DNA of 64,000 bases from Triatoma infestans (taxonomy: Eukaryota; Arthropoda; Insecta; Hemiptera; Reduviidae), in assembly GCA_011037195.1 (NCBI GenBank), contig JAAEAF010002819.1, forward strand, positions 62,001 through 126,000, read 5' to 3'. The notes under the pieces were generated by a model. That model was not told the origin of the DNA. It saw only the letters and a program-made list of their open reading frames with translations, and did no database searches. The position numbers and the translations under genes were made by a program. Below are positions 1 through 11,081 of the stretch, one piece after another; the stretch's first letter is position 1; each line of letters begins with the position of its first letter.

Positions 1-39
1 ATTTCCAATTTTTCTGCGTCATTCCAGCCAGAAAGGCTA
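1..39 (-). mobile_element. gag fragment of gypsy-type element (left piece)
   Basis: These bases match the capsid-coding part of the gag at about 61190-61235, including the shared stretch ending CCAGAAAGGCTA. The matching sequence resumes at 5536, so this is the left part of an element interrupted by the LINE at 40-5535. Bases 23-39 (TCCAGCCAGAAAGGCTA) recur at 5536-5552 as the target-site duplication. Confidence 0.7.
23..39. repeat. Target-site duplication of LOA-like LINE, left copy
   Basis: TCCAGCCAGAAAGGCTA, identical to 5536-5552. The related gag at about 61215 has a single uninterrupted version of this site, so the duplication arose at insertion. Confidence 0.85.
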
Positions 40-199
40 TTATTATTATTATTATTTGTCTGTGGGGAGGGACCAAACCCTACGCTATCCAAAGCCTCAC
101 TGGCCCCATATGGCTACCGCAAGATAAACTACAACAAACCGGGTCTAGAACAAATATCCAGACCGGGTTTAATCCTTCTAAGATTCACCGCAGTCTGAA

Positions 200-2143
200 C
201 AAATCGGACAATAACCTTAAAGGGAATAGCCCCTCTTCCACTCTTCCACAGACATCCTGCTCCGACCAAAGGTCCTGAACCTAATCTCCTCACAACCCAG
301 ACAATCTGTCATAAGATGGATGGGTGTTTCCTCCTCTTTCTCACAGACTCCACAAAATGGATCCTGCATGAGCCCCATTACGTAGAGATGTCTCCATAAA
401 CCACAATGTCCATTAAGGTATCCAACCAGATGCCTGAGAGAGCTCCATGAAAGACACAGCAACGTATCACTAATAGCTCGGCCCGGACCCCCGATGAGCA
501 TTTTGGACTGCTGACACCAACTGAGCTCGTCCATAAGGATGAATGCTGTGAAGCTGTCCATGATTGGAAGCCTGACAGATATGTGCCAGAACACCGCCAA
601 CAGCACGCTCGGGGCCGTTGAAAGGGGGAGAGGCGCCTAATTTGGCAAACCTATCCACTTCCTCATTCCCAAATATTCCCATGTGACCTGGTACCCACAC
701 TAGAAGCACATCCTTCAGAGAAGAAAGCTTTTCCAGTCTTTAGAACATTCTAACACCAACCTGGAAGTGAAGACACAAGAACTCAGCGCCTTCTGCGCAG
801 CTTGGCTCACCGAGCAAATACAAACACGTTTTAAGCGAGTGTTACGTACCCTATCATCCAAGATACAACAAAGAATAGCATAAACCTCAGTCTCGAATCA
901 GCAAGAGATACTGCCAAATGATCTCCGGTCTCAAAATAGACTGCAGCCCCAGACCTACCATCCATTCTGGAACCAACCGTGTAACACCGGAGGTAATTAG
1001 GTTATCAGGCATCACACCAGACGGACTCAATCTTGACCAATCTTCTGTAGAATGTAACCTAACTCTGTAAGAATGCCCAAAAACAAAAGTCTTCAACATT
1101 CTGTCACGGAAAACCTATAATAGCAACCTTCAATAGCATCTCGCATGAATGGTAGAATGACCATATCGCTTACCCTGCCGAAAACCTACTTGTTTAATTC
1201 TATAACAGGCTTTCATTGCCACAGTTTTCACCTCTACAAAGAGCGGTGGGATTCCCAATAAAGTCTCCATTGCAGCTGTAGGCGTGGTTGGCATCGCACC
1301 GGTCCCTGCCAGACAAGCCAAGCAGCAGTCTAGCGGATCTTATCTCAATGCGACGCCACCACACCACAGACGCATATACCAACCTAGGTTTAATAACCAT
1401 ACCATAAATCCAAAACATCATCTTGGGAGTAATCCCCCAATTTTTACCTACGATTCTTCGACATTGCCAAAAGGAAATATTTGCCTTTTGCTACTGTATC
1501 TCAACATGATCCGACCAATTTAATTTACTGTCAAGAACCACTGCAAGAAACTTCACCGATTTGCAAATCTGAACAGAAGTTCCTAATAACCTAGGAGGTT
1601 TCAATCGTTCGATCTTCCTCCTATTAGTAAATAAAATCACCTGGATCTTACTGGGATTAATTGAAAGACCCTTATCCTGAGTCCAAATCATATACCATGT
1701 TAAGGGCACTTTGGATTAAGTCCGAGATAGTAGTCAGACATCGCCCAGCAATAAAATAACACCATCATCGGCATATGTCTGTACATAGAATCCTGATGAA
1801 TTCATCCTGGTTAACAGTTCATAAATGATAGCACACCATAGCTTTGGTGTGAGACAACCACCTTGAGGACACCCTCTCCCCGCTCCCACTACTACAGTAT
1901 GCATACCTATAGAAGACTGTATAACTCTACTCCTTAAATAAATATCTAGCCAGTTAATTATAACTGGTAGTATACCTTTTCGACCTAGGGAATTCAAGCG
2001 CATCGAATGATACTCTGTCAAATGCCCCTTCAACATCAAAGAAACACCCTAAAGTATATTCCTTTGTCTCTAGAACAGATTCTATCCTACCGACCAGACA
2101 ATGCAAAGTAGTCTCGGTCGATTTTCCTACAGTATAAGCAAGT
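200..2143 (-). pseudogene. LOA-like LINE ORF2, 3' part: RT palm/thumb, RNase H, zinc-binding tail
   Basis: Scattered minus-strand frames together spell the second half of a LINE polymerase. At 2172-1734 there is an RT segment with FDVEGAFDRVSFDAL, RGCPQGG and YADDG (catalytic aspartates). At 1709-1491 comes the thumb (LSINPSKIQV, SVKFLAVVLDSKLNW). At 1421-1130 is the connection region (MPTTPTAAMETLLGIPP). RNase H spans about 1060-600 and ends with WVPGHMGIFGNEEVDRFAK. The C-terminus near 420-300 contains LVGYLNGHCGL and a CxxC...H...C motif (CGVCEKEEETPIHLMTDC). At least four frameshifts separate these pieces, so no functional protein is expected. Confidence 0.8.
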
Positions 2144-2341
2144 TGGTTTGGATGGAGTGGATGAACCTTCAAAGGACCATCAGTAATTTACCTATCCACC
2201 AACCTTTCCAAAGTTTTTAGAAGGAATGATATAAGATTTATAGATCTAAATGCCTTAGGATCAGAATAGTCACTTCTTCCTGGTTTAGGAAAAAAAGACC
2301 ACCCTAACTTCCCTCCATAATGTTGGCACATAACCAAACAT
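2144..2341. repeat. Long direct duplication flanking R1-clade fragment, left copy
   Basis: About 197 bp repeated at 2999-3195 with a one-base deletion and a few substitutions. It codes part of the RT of the host LINE (minus strand, VVFFPKPGRSDYSDPKAFR). It abuts the poly-T end of the inserted element, so it behaves as a target-site duplication of unusual length. Confidence 0.85.
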
Positions 2342-2998
2342 TTTTTTTTTTTTTATTGAGGAAGCGTCAGCTCCTCTCTCCTCCGGGCACTAGCCTGGAT
2401 TCACCGGTCACGGTACTTCATCAGAGCTAGGCCTAAAACTTGCCCGCTAAGGGGCTCCTCCTGTTCTAAAAATAGGCTTAGCTCCGAGCCAGGTCGATCC
2501 TCTTCTGACGGAGGACCTCCCTTGCAAATGCCGCGACCAGCCCCCAGGCCACCTCGCTCGTCAGCATTGCCCCGACCACGTTGTCGGGGGTCAGCCGACC
2601 CACTCTTTCTTCCAAGGCAACCCTATCTCTCTCCCACCTCCCACAACCGAAGAAGGTGTGGCAGGCGTCATCGCTTACGTAGAGGCAATCACCCAATTCC
2701 CGGATCCTCATCCTGTGGAGGTAGGACCCGAAGCATCCGTGGCCGCTGAGGAGCTGAGTGACATAAAAGTCCACCTCCCCATGCGGCCTCCCGACCCACC
2801 TCTCCACATCTCCAATGAGTCGGGCCGTCCAACGGCCTCTCGAGTCCCCCTCCCATAGCGCCTGCCACATCCTAAGGGTGCGTCGCCTTTCTTCCCGCGC
2901 AACGGCTCTCCCGGCGCCCTCCACCCTCCTCTCATATATCCCTTTTTCTCCCGCGCCAGCAACGCGATTGGGATTACCCCGGCTATCACCAATACTGC
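2342..2998 (-). mobile_element. R1-clade LINE fragment, 5'-truncated
   Basis: A 657-bp GC-rich insert with a poly-A tail on the minus strand (poly-T at 2341-2354). It codes the C-terminal end of an R1-type ORF2 and lacks EN, RT and ORF1, the usual result of 5' truncation during target-primed reverse transcription. Its base composition is clearly richer in GC than the surrounding LINE. Confidence 0.8.
2478..2998 (-). pseudogene. R1-clade ORF2 C-terminal domain
   Basis: An open minus-strand frame of about 170 codons ending at its natural stop. It shows the C-terminal signature of R1/TRAS elements: WQALWEGDSRGRWTARLI, HGEVDFYVTQLLSGHGCF, then a region equivalent to the CCHC finger (ACHTFFGCGRWERDR). 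Several expected cysteines are lost (GDCLYVSDDACH), so the finger is degenerate. The frame continues into the flanking duplication upstream, which is not part of this protein. Confidence 0.75.
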
Positions 2999-3195
2999 TG
3001 GTTTGGATGGAGTGGATAACCTTCAAAGGACCATCAGTAATTTACCTATCCACCAACCTTTCCAAAGTTTTTAGAAGGAATGATATAAGATTTATTGGTC
3101 TAAATGCCTTAGGATCAGAATAGTCACTTCTTCCTGGTTTAGGAAAAAAAGACCACCCTAACTTCCCTCCATAATGTTGGCACATAACCAAACAT
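2999..3195. repeat. Long direct duplication flanking R1-clade fragment, right copy
   Basis: Right partner of 2144-2341. After it the host LINE continues normally from 3196. The two copies differ at only a few sites, so the event is younger than most of the decay in the window. Confidence 0.85.
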
Positions 3196-4380
3196 TAAAC
3201 AACCTTTAAAAATCCTTATCAACACCTTCGTCAGTACAACCCCACCATTTTGTAACTGTCAGGGATAAACTCCGTCAGGTCTAGGTGATTTAAATGGGGA
3301 GAAACTTTGCACTGCCCAAACCACTCTATCCATAGTAACTACCTCGTCCACGGTAGCCAGGTCAGTCAGTAGGTTCTAGCTTCCTCCCACCAACCGCAGT
3401 CGAAGAAGTGCTGTTTATGTTTATATTATGCGGAAAATGAATATTAAGCAGGAGCTGTAATGTCTCCATTTCTCTTCCTGTAAAGGAACCGTCAGAATAT
3501 CTTAAAGTACCCAACTAGCAGTCCTTATCCTTACCAAGAATTTGTACCAGCCTAGATGTCTTTTGAGTCGAATTTAGATCCTCGCAAAGGGATCTCCAAG
3601 AGTTTCTCTTTGCTTTCCTTAAAGCGTATTTATACGCTTTTTTAAGACTATTGTAACTATCCCATGATTCCGAAAATCGGGTAGGACAGCCTTCCTGTAA
3701 GATCCCCTAACTTATCTTCTTAACTTTTCTAACGAAGATGACCACCAGGGGTTCCTACTACCACTAATCAACTTGGGAGGATAGTCTCCTTGAACGAAGA
3801 CTTAATATGTTCATGAAGAATTCTCATTCCAATTCTGTAATATCACCAAGAGCATTTGACTGGATAATCATTCTATCTCCTAGAAGCCTAGAATAAGAAT
3901 TCCAATCCGCCCTTCTGGGGTTTCTATAGATAGCCATAGTGATTGGATCAATCCCCAGACTAAACCTAATAATCCTGTGATCAGAAATTGAAGCCTCCGA
4001 ACTTACCCTCCAACCGCTAATCAGTTTACTAATATTCCTAGAAGCAAGAGTAATATCAATAACTTGTCTTCTAATCCTGGTTACAAAAGTTCACATCTCT
4101 ACTAACGCAAATACATGCTCTAGGAGTGCCGCCGCCATCCGCAACAAACAACCTGCCAATGACCGACTCAAACCCCGAACCAATCATTTATAAGCATGAG
4201 GTTCTTGGATAAGTGTAAAATATGTATGCAACCCAGCAATTTATGCACAAATTAGCCGTTGCATCTTTGCTATGCTGCAAGTTAACCTGAACCAGTTCTA
4301 CCCTGTCAATCATAGTGATAACTTAACTAGTGGAAGAAATGAACTTCTGACATACTTGATAGACAGCAGGCAGGAAGAAA
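3196..4380 (-). pseudogene. LOA-like LINE ORF2, 5' part: endonuclease and RT N-terminus
   Basis: Minus-strand conceptual translation gives the start of an APE-type endonuclease near 4320-4240 (LVQVNLQHSKDATANLC). Its C-terminal part is at about 4090-3840 (RQVIDITLAS, ASISDHRIIRFSLGID), followed by the linker to the RT (VVWAVQSFSPFKSP near 3330-3270). Frames shift repeatedly and a stretch near 4100-4180 is rearranged relative to the second copy at 18540-18600. Confidence 0.7.
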
Positions 4381-4500
4381 AATAAATAAATAAAAATTAA
4401 AAAAAATTATAATAATAATAAAAATAAATAAATAAATAAGCCAAAATAAATAAATAAATATATATATGTATATATACATGTGTAAATATTAAATAAAAAT
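4381..4500. repeat. AT-rich simple repeat (AAAT)n/(TATATG)n
   Basis: Runs of AAATA units followed by alternating TATATG, between the endonuclease and the presumed ORF1/5' region of the LINE. Confidence 0.8.
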
Positions 4501-5535
4501 ACCTGCCTTACATATCTCTCTTTTTTCCTTTGACCGATTCAGGGGGACAAGTCCTCCGCAGCTCCTCTGACACGTTCTCCTCCAGAAGCAAGCCTTCCCT
4601 GCTTCTGGTATTTTCCGGATTCCCACCCATTAGTGCATCCAGGCCCTGGTCACCCGACTCTGGATGTACAGAGGAATTACCCCCTCCACCGGTGGCCTCT
4701 CCTCTAAGGCCCCCGGCTGACGAATTTAAAATTAAAAGTATTTATTAAATAATATTAAAAATTCATATCCAGAGCTCTCCACCCTCCACGGAGCCTCACA
4801 ATTTGGGACGCTTTGAAGAAGCGCCAGAACTACCCCAGAGATATAGCGCCCAGGGACCCAAGACCCACAATACCCGGAAACTCAGCCATGCGTACTTTAC
4901 GCTAGCCGATTGACCAGAGCTGGGTAAGGCTCTGGCCGCCTCTTTAGCAGATTCTGGAACCAAAGTGGTTGCAAGGCGCGCTGAGAGAACTTGCCTCCAG
5001 CGAGAACCTGCGTCGTCAACCACCAGGACTTCCCTCCCCCACGACACAGGTATCTATACACATGTAGGTGGCACCAGCACATGCAACTGGCGTGTAAAAA
5101 TGTAATTGTGTAGGTGCGATGTTAAGGCGTTTAGGTATAAGTGATGAAGCAAGAACCCCCCACATAGGCTCCGAAGCAACAGAGTTGCTGCAAGAGATTC
5201 AGGCCGCGCATAAATTATGGCGACCCGAACAGAGGGCAGAAAAGTTCCTACCAACGCACACTCCAGGCGGGGCACCGCTGCATGTGTTAGTCTGTAATTG
5301 TAGCTGAGGTACGTGGGAGCGCTAAGTTCCCAAATAGCCCGAAGGCTACCCTCTGCGTTCGTCCACCCTTTTAGCCATCCGCGCTTCCACAGAAGTAGAG
5401 CGCAGATGTTACCAGAGCCGCGACGAGGACGCGCAGGTTGGACTTGAGTGAGGTTCCGCTACAGGATATCTGTCTCTAGAAACATAGGGAAGTTTCACCC
5501 TATGTGAGTAATTATACTCCCTCAAACCATTTGGC
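4501..5535 (-). other. Presumed ORF1/5' UTR of the LOA-like LINE
   Basis: A GC-richer kilobase inside the target-duplication borders, so it belongs to the LINE. Short frames exist on both strands, the longest on the minus strand at 4796-5047 (83 codons), but I recognise no RNA-binding or zinc-knuckle motif. It is either a decayed ORF1 or the untranslated leader. No independent gene is supported. Confidence 0.4.
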
Positions 5536-6126
5536 TCCAGCCAGAAAGGCTAGCGCAATAGCTAATTTGGTCTAGGAAATCGGACACACTGGCTGTGTTT
5601 TCGCCGTCGAAGGTGGGCAAACTATTGATTAGTTGTAAATTTCTTAGAGGGCTAGCAGATTGATTGTTAGGGTGGCTGGAGGATTGGCTAATTGCTGCTG
5701 TGCAAGTAGGTATTCAACAGCGGTGTCGATGCTCATCTCTTGTCCATTAACCTTGTACATTTTTGAAATGAATGAATTACTTGGGGAAAGATTATATTTT
5801 TCAAGACGTCTATGCAGCTGATTTAAGTTGCCCTTTTGAGAGAGGTTATGGTCGCATAATATTTTTACAATTTGCGATCTATTAAGAGCCCTCATACATT
5901 CAAAATTCACAAGGGATTAGGGTACAGTGGTACAAATACAAAAATTTAAAAATGAAATTCAATAGAAAATTCAATTTGGGAAATAATAAGATATTTCCGC
6001 TGAGAAAATAATTGAGAAAAGCAATAAAATTATCTGATAGATAATTTTTTTAATTAGCTAATTGAAAATTTTTCGTACTTGTTAATTTATGGATTCTGGT
6101 TGATAATATCCCACCGCTGCCACCAA
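5536..6126 (-). pseudogene. Gypsy-type gag, N-terminal SAP-like domain (right piece)
   Basis: The frame at 5910-5644 (88 codons, ATG at 5910) begins MNFECMRALNRSQIVKIL and is a close relative of the gag at 61591-61286. The first 40 residues (LNRSQIVKIL...LNQLHRRLEKY) have the pattern of a SAP helix-extension-helix, a nucleic-acid binding fold. After this the frame breaks. Upstream (5911-6126) lies the leader, ending at a primer-binding-like motif whose minus strand reads TTGGTGGCAGCGGTGGG, immediately next to the LTR. Confidence 0.65.
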
Positions 6127-6676
6127 TGAAATGTGGTTGGTGTGATTTGTTTTGTTGTATGTTTATAAGTATTGTAGCACGAGCGGTTTTGTAAGGGGGC
6201 TTGTGAGTGTGTATGTTTAAGATAGAGATAGAAGTATTAGAAATAGAGAATAAGAACCATTTTTAAATAAATAATTTAACTAAATATTAAATTAGTAAGT
6301 TTACAAGGTTATTGTTAATTGTGAATCTGTAATTTTACTTATAAATACACAGAATCTAATAATCAGTAGCTAGATTGATTTAACTCAAATATTTAACTTA
6401 TAAGTGGCACTGAATTGAAGAGAGAGATTCCTGATACAATGTTCTGGTTGAATGTCTAATTCAGACTGTCCTGTTTGAAAGCAGAATTTAGACTCTCTCT
6501 TGAAAGAATGCCTTCTCTTGGTAAAAAAGACAACGCTGACTAAGTTCTATGAACTCTTCTGTAACGGTGTCTTCTACCTGGGCTTTACCCTTTTATGCCA
6601 ACCAACTTGCATTTTTCTTTCAAACCATAATTTTCTTCAAATTATATTTATAATATAATTTCTGGCATCCATTACA
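6127..6676 (-). mobile_element. LTR of the gag remnant (diverged)
   Basis: Begins TGAAATGTGG next to the primer-binding motif, and shares the GTAGCACGAGCGG block (6176) and a CCTGATACAATGTTCTGG block with the LTRs at 57047 and 61818. Much of the rest has diverged, so it is a related subfamily. The right border is placed at ATTACA by analogy and is uncertain. The other LTR of this element is outside the window. Confidence 0.55.
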
Positions 6677-7930
6677 CACTTTCATAAATATTGTAATTAG
6701 TGTAAATTTTCTCTGCTCATAAAAAATTAAGAAAACCGCTATTTTATATCATATGTAATTTGGAAATATATGTTTTTAGCTTTATTAACCATAGTTCCTA
6801 TTATTGTAAGAGAGTATTACAGTTTCCTTTTTCTTTATCACTCGTCCTTTCTCTCTTTCTGTCAGTTTCAGTAAAATTGCTGGCACATTGCCAATTTATT
6901 GTTCCTTGCGTCTAGTCCCCAGATGGGTTCCATACAATCTCCTATTGGGATCCATTTTCCACTACTATTCCCAAAGAGCTAAGGGGCTTTCAAAAACTAT
7001 TGTACCATCCAAACTCAAAAGATTTCATTTTATTAAACTCTTCCTATACCATCCAACATTCTTTTACCTTTCTTCCAATTTCTTTCACCTAGTTATTTAC
7101 TTTTCTTATTATTGTAGACCTATTAGTTATAGCACTACATTTGGCTCACCTAACAGAGTAAAGAAAATAGATATCCTATATAAAGGTTATAGTATTTATT
7201 AGTATAAGAGAAATTGCATTTGCCATAACTATCACAAAATATACTGAACGTATTAACGGAGAACAAAAATGCAGTTGATTAGAAAATTCGCAAGAATGCA
7301 GAATCTAAAAATAAAAAACCAAATTTTTATATTAAAATAAACAAACTGCTGCCAATTTTCTACGAAAAAGTCGAACATTGAAAATGTTTTATTGGTGTTT
7401 ATACTGTTTGTCACGTATTTGCAATATGAGCTCTAATCCGAAAACACCTTCTTTGATAGGTGTCATTTTAACTCCTTCACCCTTCCCACACATCCTTGGC
7501 TTGAATGATTTTGCGGAGGATTTTGGATTGTAGGGAGTGGATTCTTTTTGAGTTGATTCGCTTGACTGAGTTCCAGACAACCCCTTAAGTTCTAAATTGG
7601 TCGTAAGATTGTGTTGTATATGAAGTACTTTGTTGTCTGTGACAATTTGGAGCGTCTGCCTAGTATCTAAGAAGAAGTCTGTATCGAGTGTTTAGCTCTG
7701 GTGTTATTTTAGTCTCGTAAGAGGGTTCCACTGTGACAGTGATGAGAGTGTTGTTATAGTATAGTGGGAGCAAGTTCCTCGGCGAAACATGAACGTTACC
7801 CTGGGGCTCTTACTTCTATATAAATTGTTCTTACAAATCTCCATACTCTGAAATCTACTCTGATATGAGGGTTTTTTATTTTTTAGAGGAAAGTTTGACT
7901 CTCATCCTCAAATTCCTAAATTTAATTTTT
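6677..7930. other. AT-rich interval without a recognisable gene
   Basis: Two modest frames occur, 6888-7202 (+, 104 codons) and 7580-7389 (-, 63 codons). Neither has a motif, family resemblance or splice context that I recognise. The first is rich in Tyr, Phe and Leu, as expected by chance in AT-rich DNA. I see nothing else. Confidence 0.5.
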
Positions 7931-8300
7931 ACGAAAAGCTCTGGTGTAAAACACTCACCTAACTTTCTCTTACTGAGTTTTTTTTTGTGCTTTAACATAT
8001 ATGTGTGATAAGTTTGTATTTTCTTAAGACAAGAAACAACAATTACAATTACATCTATGGGTCATTGGCGCCCGGAGCCTTCTCAGTACACTGCCTGCCT
8101 TCTCAGTACTGTGTTCTCTAGGTACAGTCAACACAGTCCATCACCGAACAGTGAGATGTAGACTAGAAGGTCATCGCTCCCCCAAAAAATACTAAAGACT
8201 GCTAAACATATTATAAATTTTAAGAAAGTCTGTTAAAGATAACTATGTAATTTGCAGTAAGAGATAGACGTGTGGGTTTTTCCACACCAGATTTTTTCGT
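7931..8300. repeat. Two hairpin termini of the Helentron-like family in inverted orientation
   Basis: The left end (TCTGGTGT at 7940, then CTTTCTCTTACTG) is mirrored at the right end (AGTAAGAG at 8256, CCACACCAGA ending 8291). The inverted match reaches out to ACGAAAA/TTTTCGT. This gives a 370-bp fold-back unit. The right terminus carries the stem GTGTGG/CCACAC, where most other copies have GTGTGA/TCACAC, a compensating base-pair change. Confidence 0.6.
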
Positions 8301-9066
8301 TTTGTTTAGAAAATGTATTTTAAAAAAAGTTATTTTGCTGCGATGAATATAAAAAAATGAATAAGAGAAAGTAAAAAAAGGTAATGCTTATTTTCTTTGG
8401 AGTATGATAAATGAAGTATAACATGATAAATGATCAAGAGAAGCAAAAAGAAACGGTGAAAAAGCAAGTTTTCCAAAGTGGGAAAAAATGAGAATGTTTA
8501 TTTTTTCCCGTGACTTAAAAGTATGTAGAATTTCATAAAAAATTATTGTTGGAATGAAATTAAAATTTTTAATTCAATTCACTGATCACTTCATCATTGT
8601 TAGGACTAGCTCAAAGAGAACAGTGGAAGTTTTATTACATTTAATATTTATCGGAGGAGGAATAAAGTTCTGATTTGACTTTCTCTTACCGCAATTAATA
8701 TAATTATAATAAAGTGGCACATTTTCTTGAAACTTGACTATTTTACCTCATGTTTCATTACTCTTAATAATAAAACAAATATAGGAAATGAAATGAACTG
8801 TCAGCGCCATGATCAATCTCAAATAATTTGAAATCTAACCTCAAAGATTACCAACACAACCAATTTCTCCAAAATCAATTTTTTTCTTAGAAACTTTTTA
8901 GAAGTTGGAAGATTGACAGACAGATCGTGCTGCTGACCATGCAAGGAAAACTTTAGTAAACAATAATTCCAAGTTTCACAAAAACAGTTTTTAGTTAGCG
9001 TCCCAAACTTTGGAGCAGGTATGTCGCCTACAATTTTTTATATAATGGATAAAAAAAAAAAAAAAA
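8301..9066. other. AT-rich interval, no gene seen
   Basis: No frame longer than about 60 codons and no recognisable element. Ends in an A-run (9050-9067) directly beside the next hairpin terminus. Confidence 0.6.
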
Positions 9067-9139
9067 ACCTGGTGTGAAACGTGAATGGTTCACACGACTT
9101 TCTCTTACTGCAGTTAACAAGATTTAAGTGACAAATTTC

Positions 9140-10229
9140 GAGGTAAGGCCAGAATGGGAATTCATAGGCTCCGCAGCGATGCACCTATCACCTCTAGGCG
9201 CGAATGTGTTAATCAGAGCCTGATTGAGGAATTCTAGGCCTGATGATTTACTTGTTATGCCTACTGACAGAATGATTACTAAGTTTTATTTTGAAAGGAA
9301 CTTCCACATTGTTATACGAACAGGATGAATGGGACAGGGATCCCCCTCTGCTCGGAAACACGGTCTGGTATACAGACGGCTCTAAAACTCCGACTGGGGT
9401 CGGAGATAGGGGTATATGGGAGCAGGCCTAAAGTTAAGATTAAGGCCAGCCTAGGAAAGTACGCCACGTTCTTTCAGGCCGAAGTTGTGGCGTTACAACT
9501 CTGCGCTAAGGAGATTATAAGGCAAGGATTGGAGGGCAGGAGAGTGGCCATATACTCCGATAATCAGGCAGCCTTGAAGGCACTTTCTTCACACCAAATA
9601 GTTCGAAGACGTATGGGACTGCCTATCTGCCCTAAACGAGGTGGGTGCTCAAAATAAGTTGACACTCGCCGGGAAATGCGGGGTTCATTGGCAATGCTAG
9701 GGCGTCCGCCCTTTACAGGGAGGGCCTTCGGGGGAGGGCTCGAAGGATACCTTTATAGACCCCGAGCCATTCTGGGGTTGCCCAGGAGCTTGATTCAGGC
9801 TTCTATCAAGGATTGGATTATAGATTTATTAAAAGACATTTACCAGGTACCTACTGAGCCATAACCGAAAGGATATAAAGCTAATAGGGGGTCTATGTAG
9901 GGTAAGTCTACATAGTAGGCATTGTAGGCTGAATAGGCAATGCACCAACTACTACTTGCAGATAGTGCGGCATACCGATTCTGCAGAGCCGAGTGGGAAA
10001 CCTCGGTACACATCCTTTGTGAGTATGCCGGTCTGATGAGGACAAGATTTCTTTAACTGGGAACAACCAATCCCGAAGCTACGAGCTTCATGACAGAGCC
10101 ACTGTCGGCATTGCTAAGTATGGTGAGGCTGAAAGATGTGCTATAATCTTAGGGGACCCACAATTGACCTCTTAATGTAGGTCGCAGTATAATAAGGCTC
10201 GCCTCCCCGCTGTCAATCTAATCTAATCT
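9140..10229 (+). mobile_element. I/LOA-type LINE 3' fragment with TCTAA tail
   Basis: A 5'-truncated plus-strand LINE. It is bordered by AAGTGACAAATTTC at 9126-9139 and AAGTGACAAAATTTC at 10230-10244, a 14-15 bp target duplication. It ends in (TCTAA)n at 10215-10229. The content is the end of ORF2. A related but separate family from the LINE at 40-5535. Confidence 0.8.
9310..10150 (+). pseudogene. LINE ORF2 C-terminus: RNase H and CxxC...H...C tail
   Basis: RNase H begins at VWYTDGSKTPTGVG (about 9364), continues through FFQAEVVALQLCAKEI (catalytic Glu) and VAIYSDNQAALKAL (catalytic Asp). A frame change follows near 9640, with a degenerate PGNAGFIGNA (about 9675-9710). Near 9935-10060 another frame reads HQLLLADSAAYRFC and WETSVHILCEYAGLMRTRF, the zinc-binding tail of such LINEs. 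Stops and at least two frameshifts are present. Confidence 0.75.
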
Positions 10230-11081
10230 AAGTGACAAAATTTCTTCAAACTTATTTACTAAATGTTTGCTTGTCTTCAATTTTATATCAATTGGAGAAT
10301 CTAAACTTAATAAAATGACATTTTTTGAAGAAACCATACACTTCCCACTCCCAAACCTTCTTTTTTTAAACATTTTTATTGATTTTTACAACTACACAAT
10401 TTACATGCAACAAGTAAAATAGATAATGTGCGAATTATGTGTGCATTGGCTGAAGGCCGCGGCAGAACGACTGTCATCCAGCGATGGGAGCCGTAACAAA
10501 CCATTAAGAATGGAGTCTCACAACTGTCCTACGACAGCCGATCATGTAAGCAGATGTCGCATCAGTCGTCGTGATGGGTTAGAGGGGAGAGTTGTGGTTG
10601 AGAGCGCTTGGATAAGTGGATTTGAATGAGAGGATAGTTGGGAATGGAACTTTAGATAACGGGACTTGGCTGTCGCAGAAACGAAGGGAATTTTTAGGTC
10701 GTTATGGACGGTGTGATTGTAAACCTAGAAGGGAGCATTGACTATGGTGCGAAGGATTTTGGAATAGGGTTTGAATGCGGTAAAGGTTTGAATGTCTGGC
10801 TGCCCCATATAGTTCGATTCCGTAAGTCCAAATAGGGGCTAATAGAGAATAATGTAGTTGTCGTTTGTTATGTAATGTAAGTTTCGAACGTTTGTCTAGA
10901 AGTTTTTGTAGTATTTTATATCTGTTGTTCAGTTCAGTTCTTTTTAGTCGAGTAGGGGGATTCCAGGTTAATCGTTGTCAAGATTGAGACCAAGCTAACG
11001 AACTTATGTGACGGGTGATAAAGAATATGGTTGAAATATATAGGAGGAAGGGTTTTTCGATTTAATGTGAAGACTATGTAA

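Larger units (their letters stand above)
40..5535 (-). mobile_element. LOA-like LINE, near full length, inserted in a gag remnant
   Basis: A non-LTR retrotransposon on the minus strand. Reading leftwards it has a 5' region (about 5535-4380), an apurinic-type endonuclease (about 4330-3700), a reverse transcriptase (about 3400-1490), an RNase H (about 1060-600) and a zinc-binding C-terminus (about 400-300). It ends in an (AAT)n tail, seen as (ATT)n at 39-57. Both ends carry the same 17 bp, TCCAGCCAGAAAGGCTA, at 23-39 and 5536-5552. That fixes the borders and shows the 5' end is probably complete. An RNase H behind the RT plus the motifs RGCPQGG and YADDG place it in the I/LOA group. All frames are broken by stops and frameshifts, so it is dead. 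A second R1-clade insertion at 2342-2998 splits the RT. Confidence 0.8.

Noticed and set aside
6888..7202. 104-codon open frame rich in Tyr, Phe and Leu
   Set aside because: No known motif, no splice or promoter context, and composition as expected by chance in AT-rich DNA.
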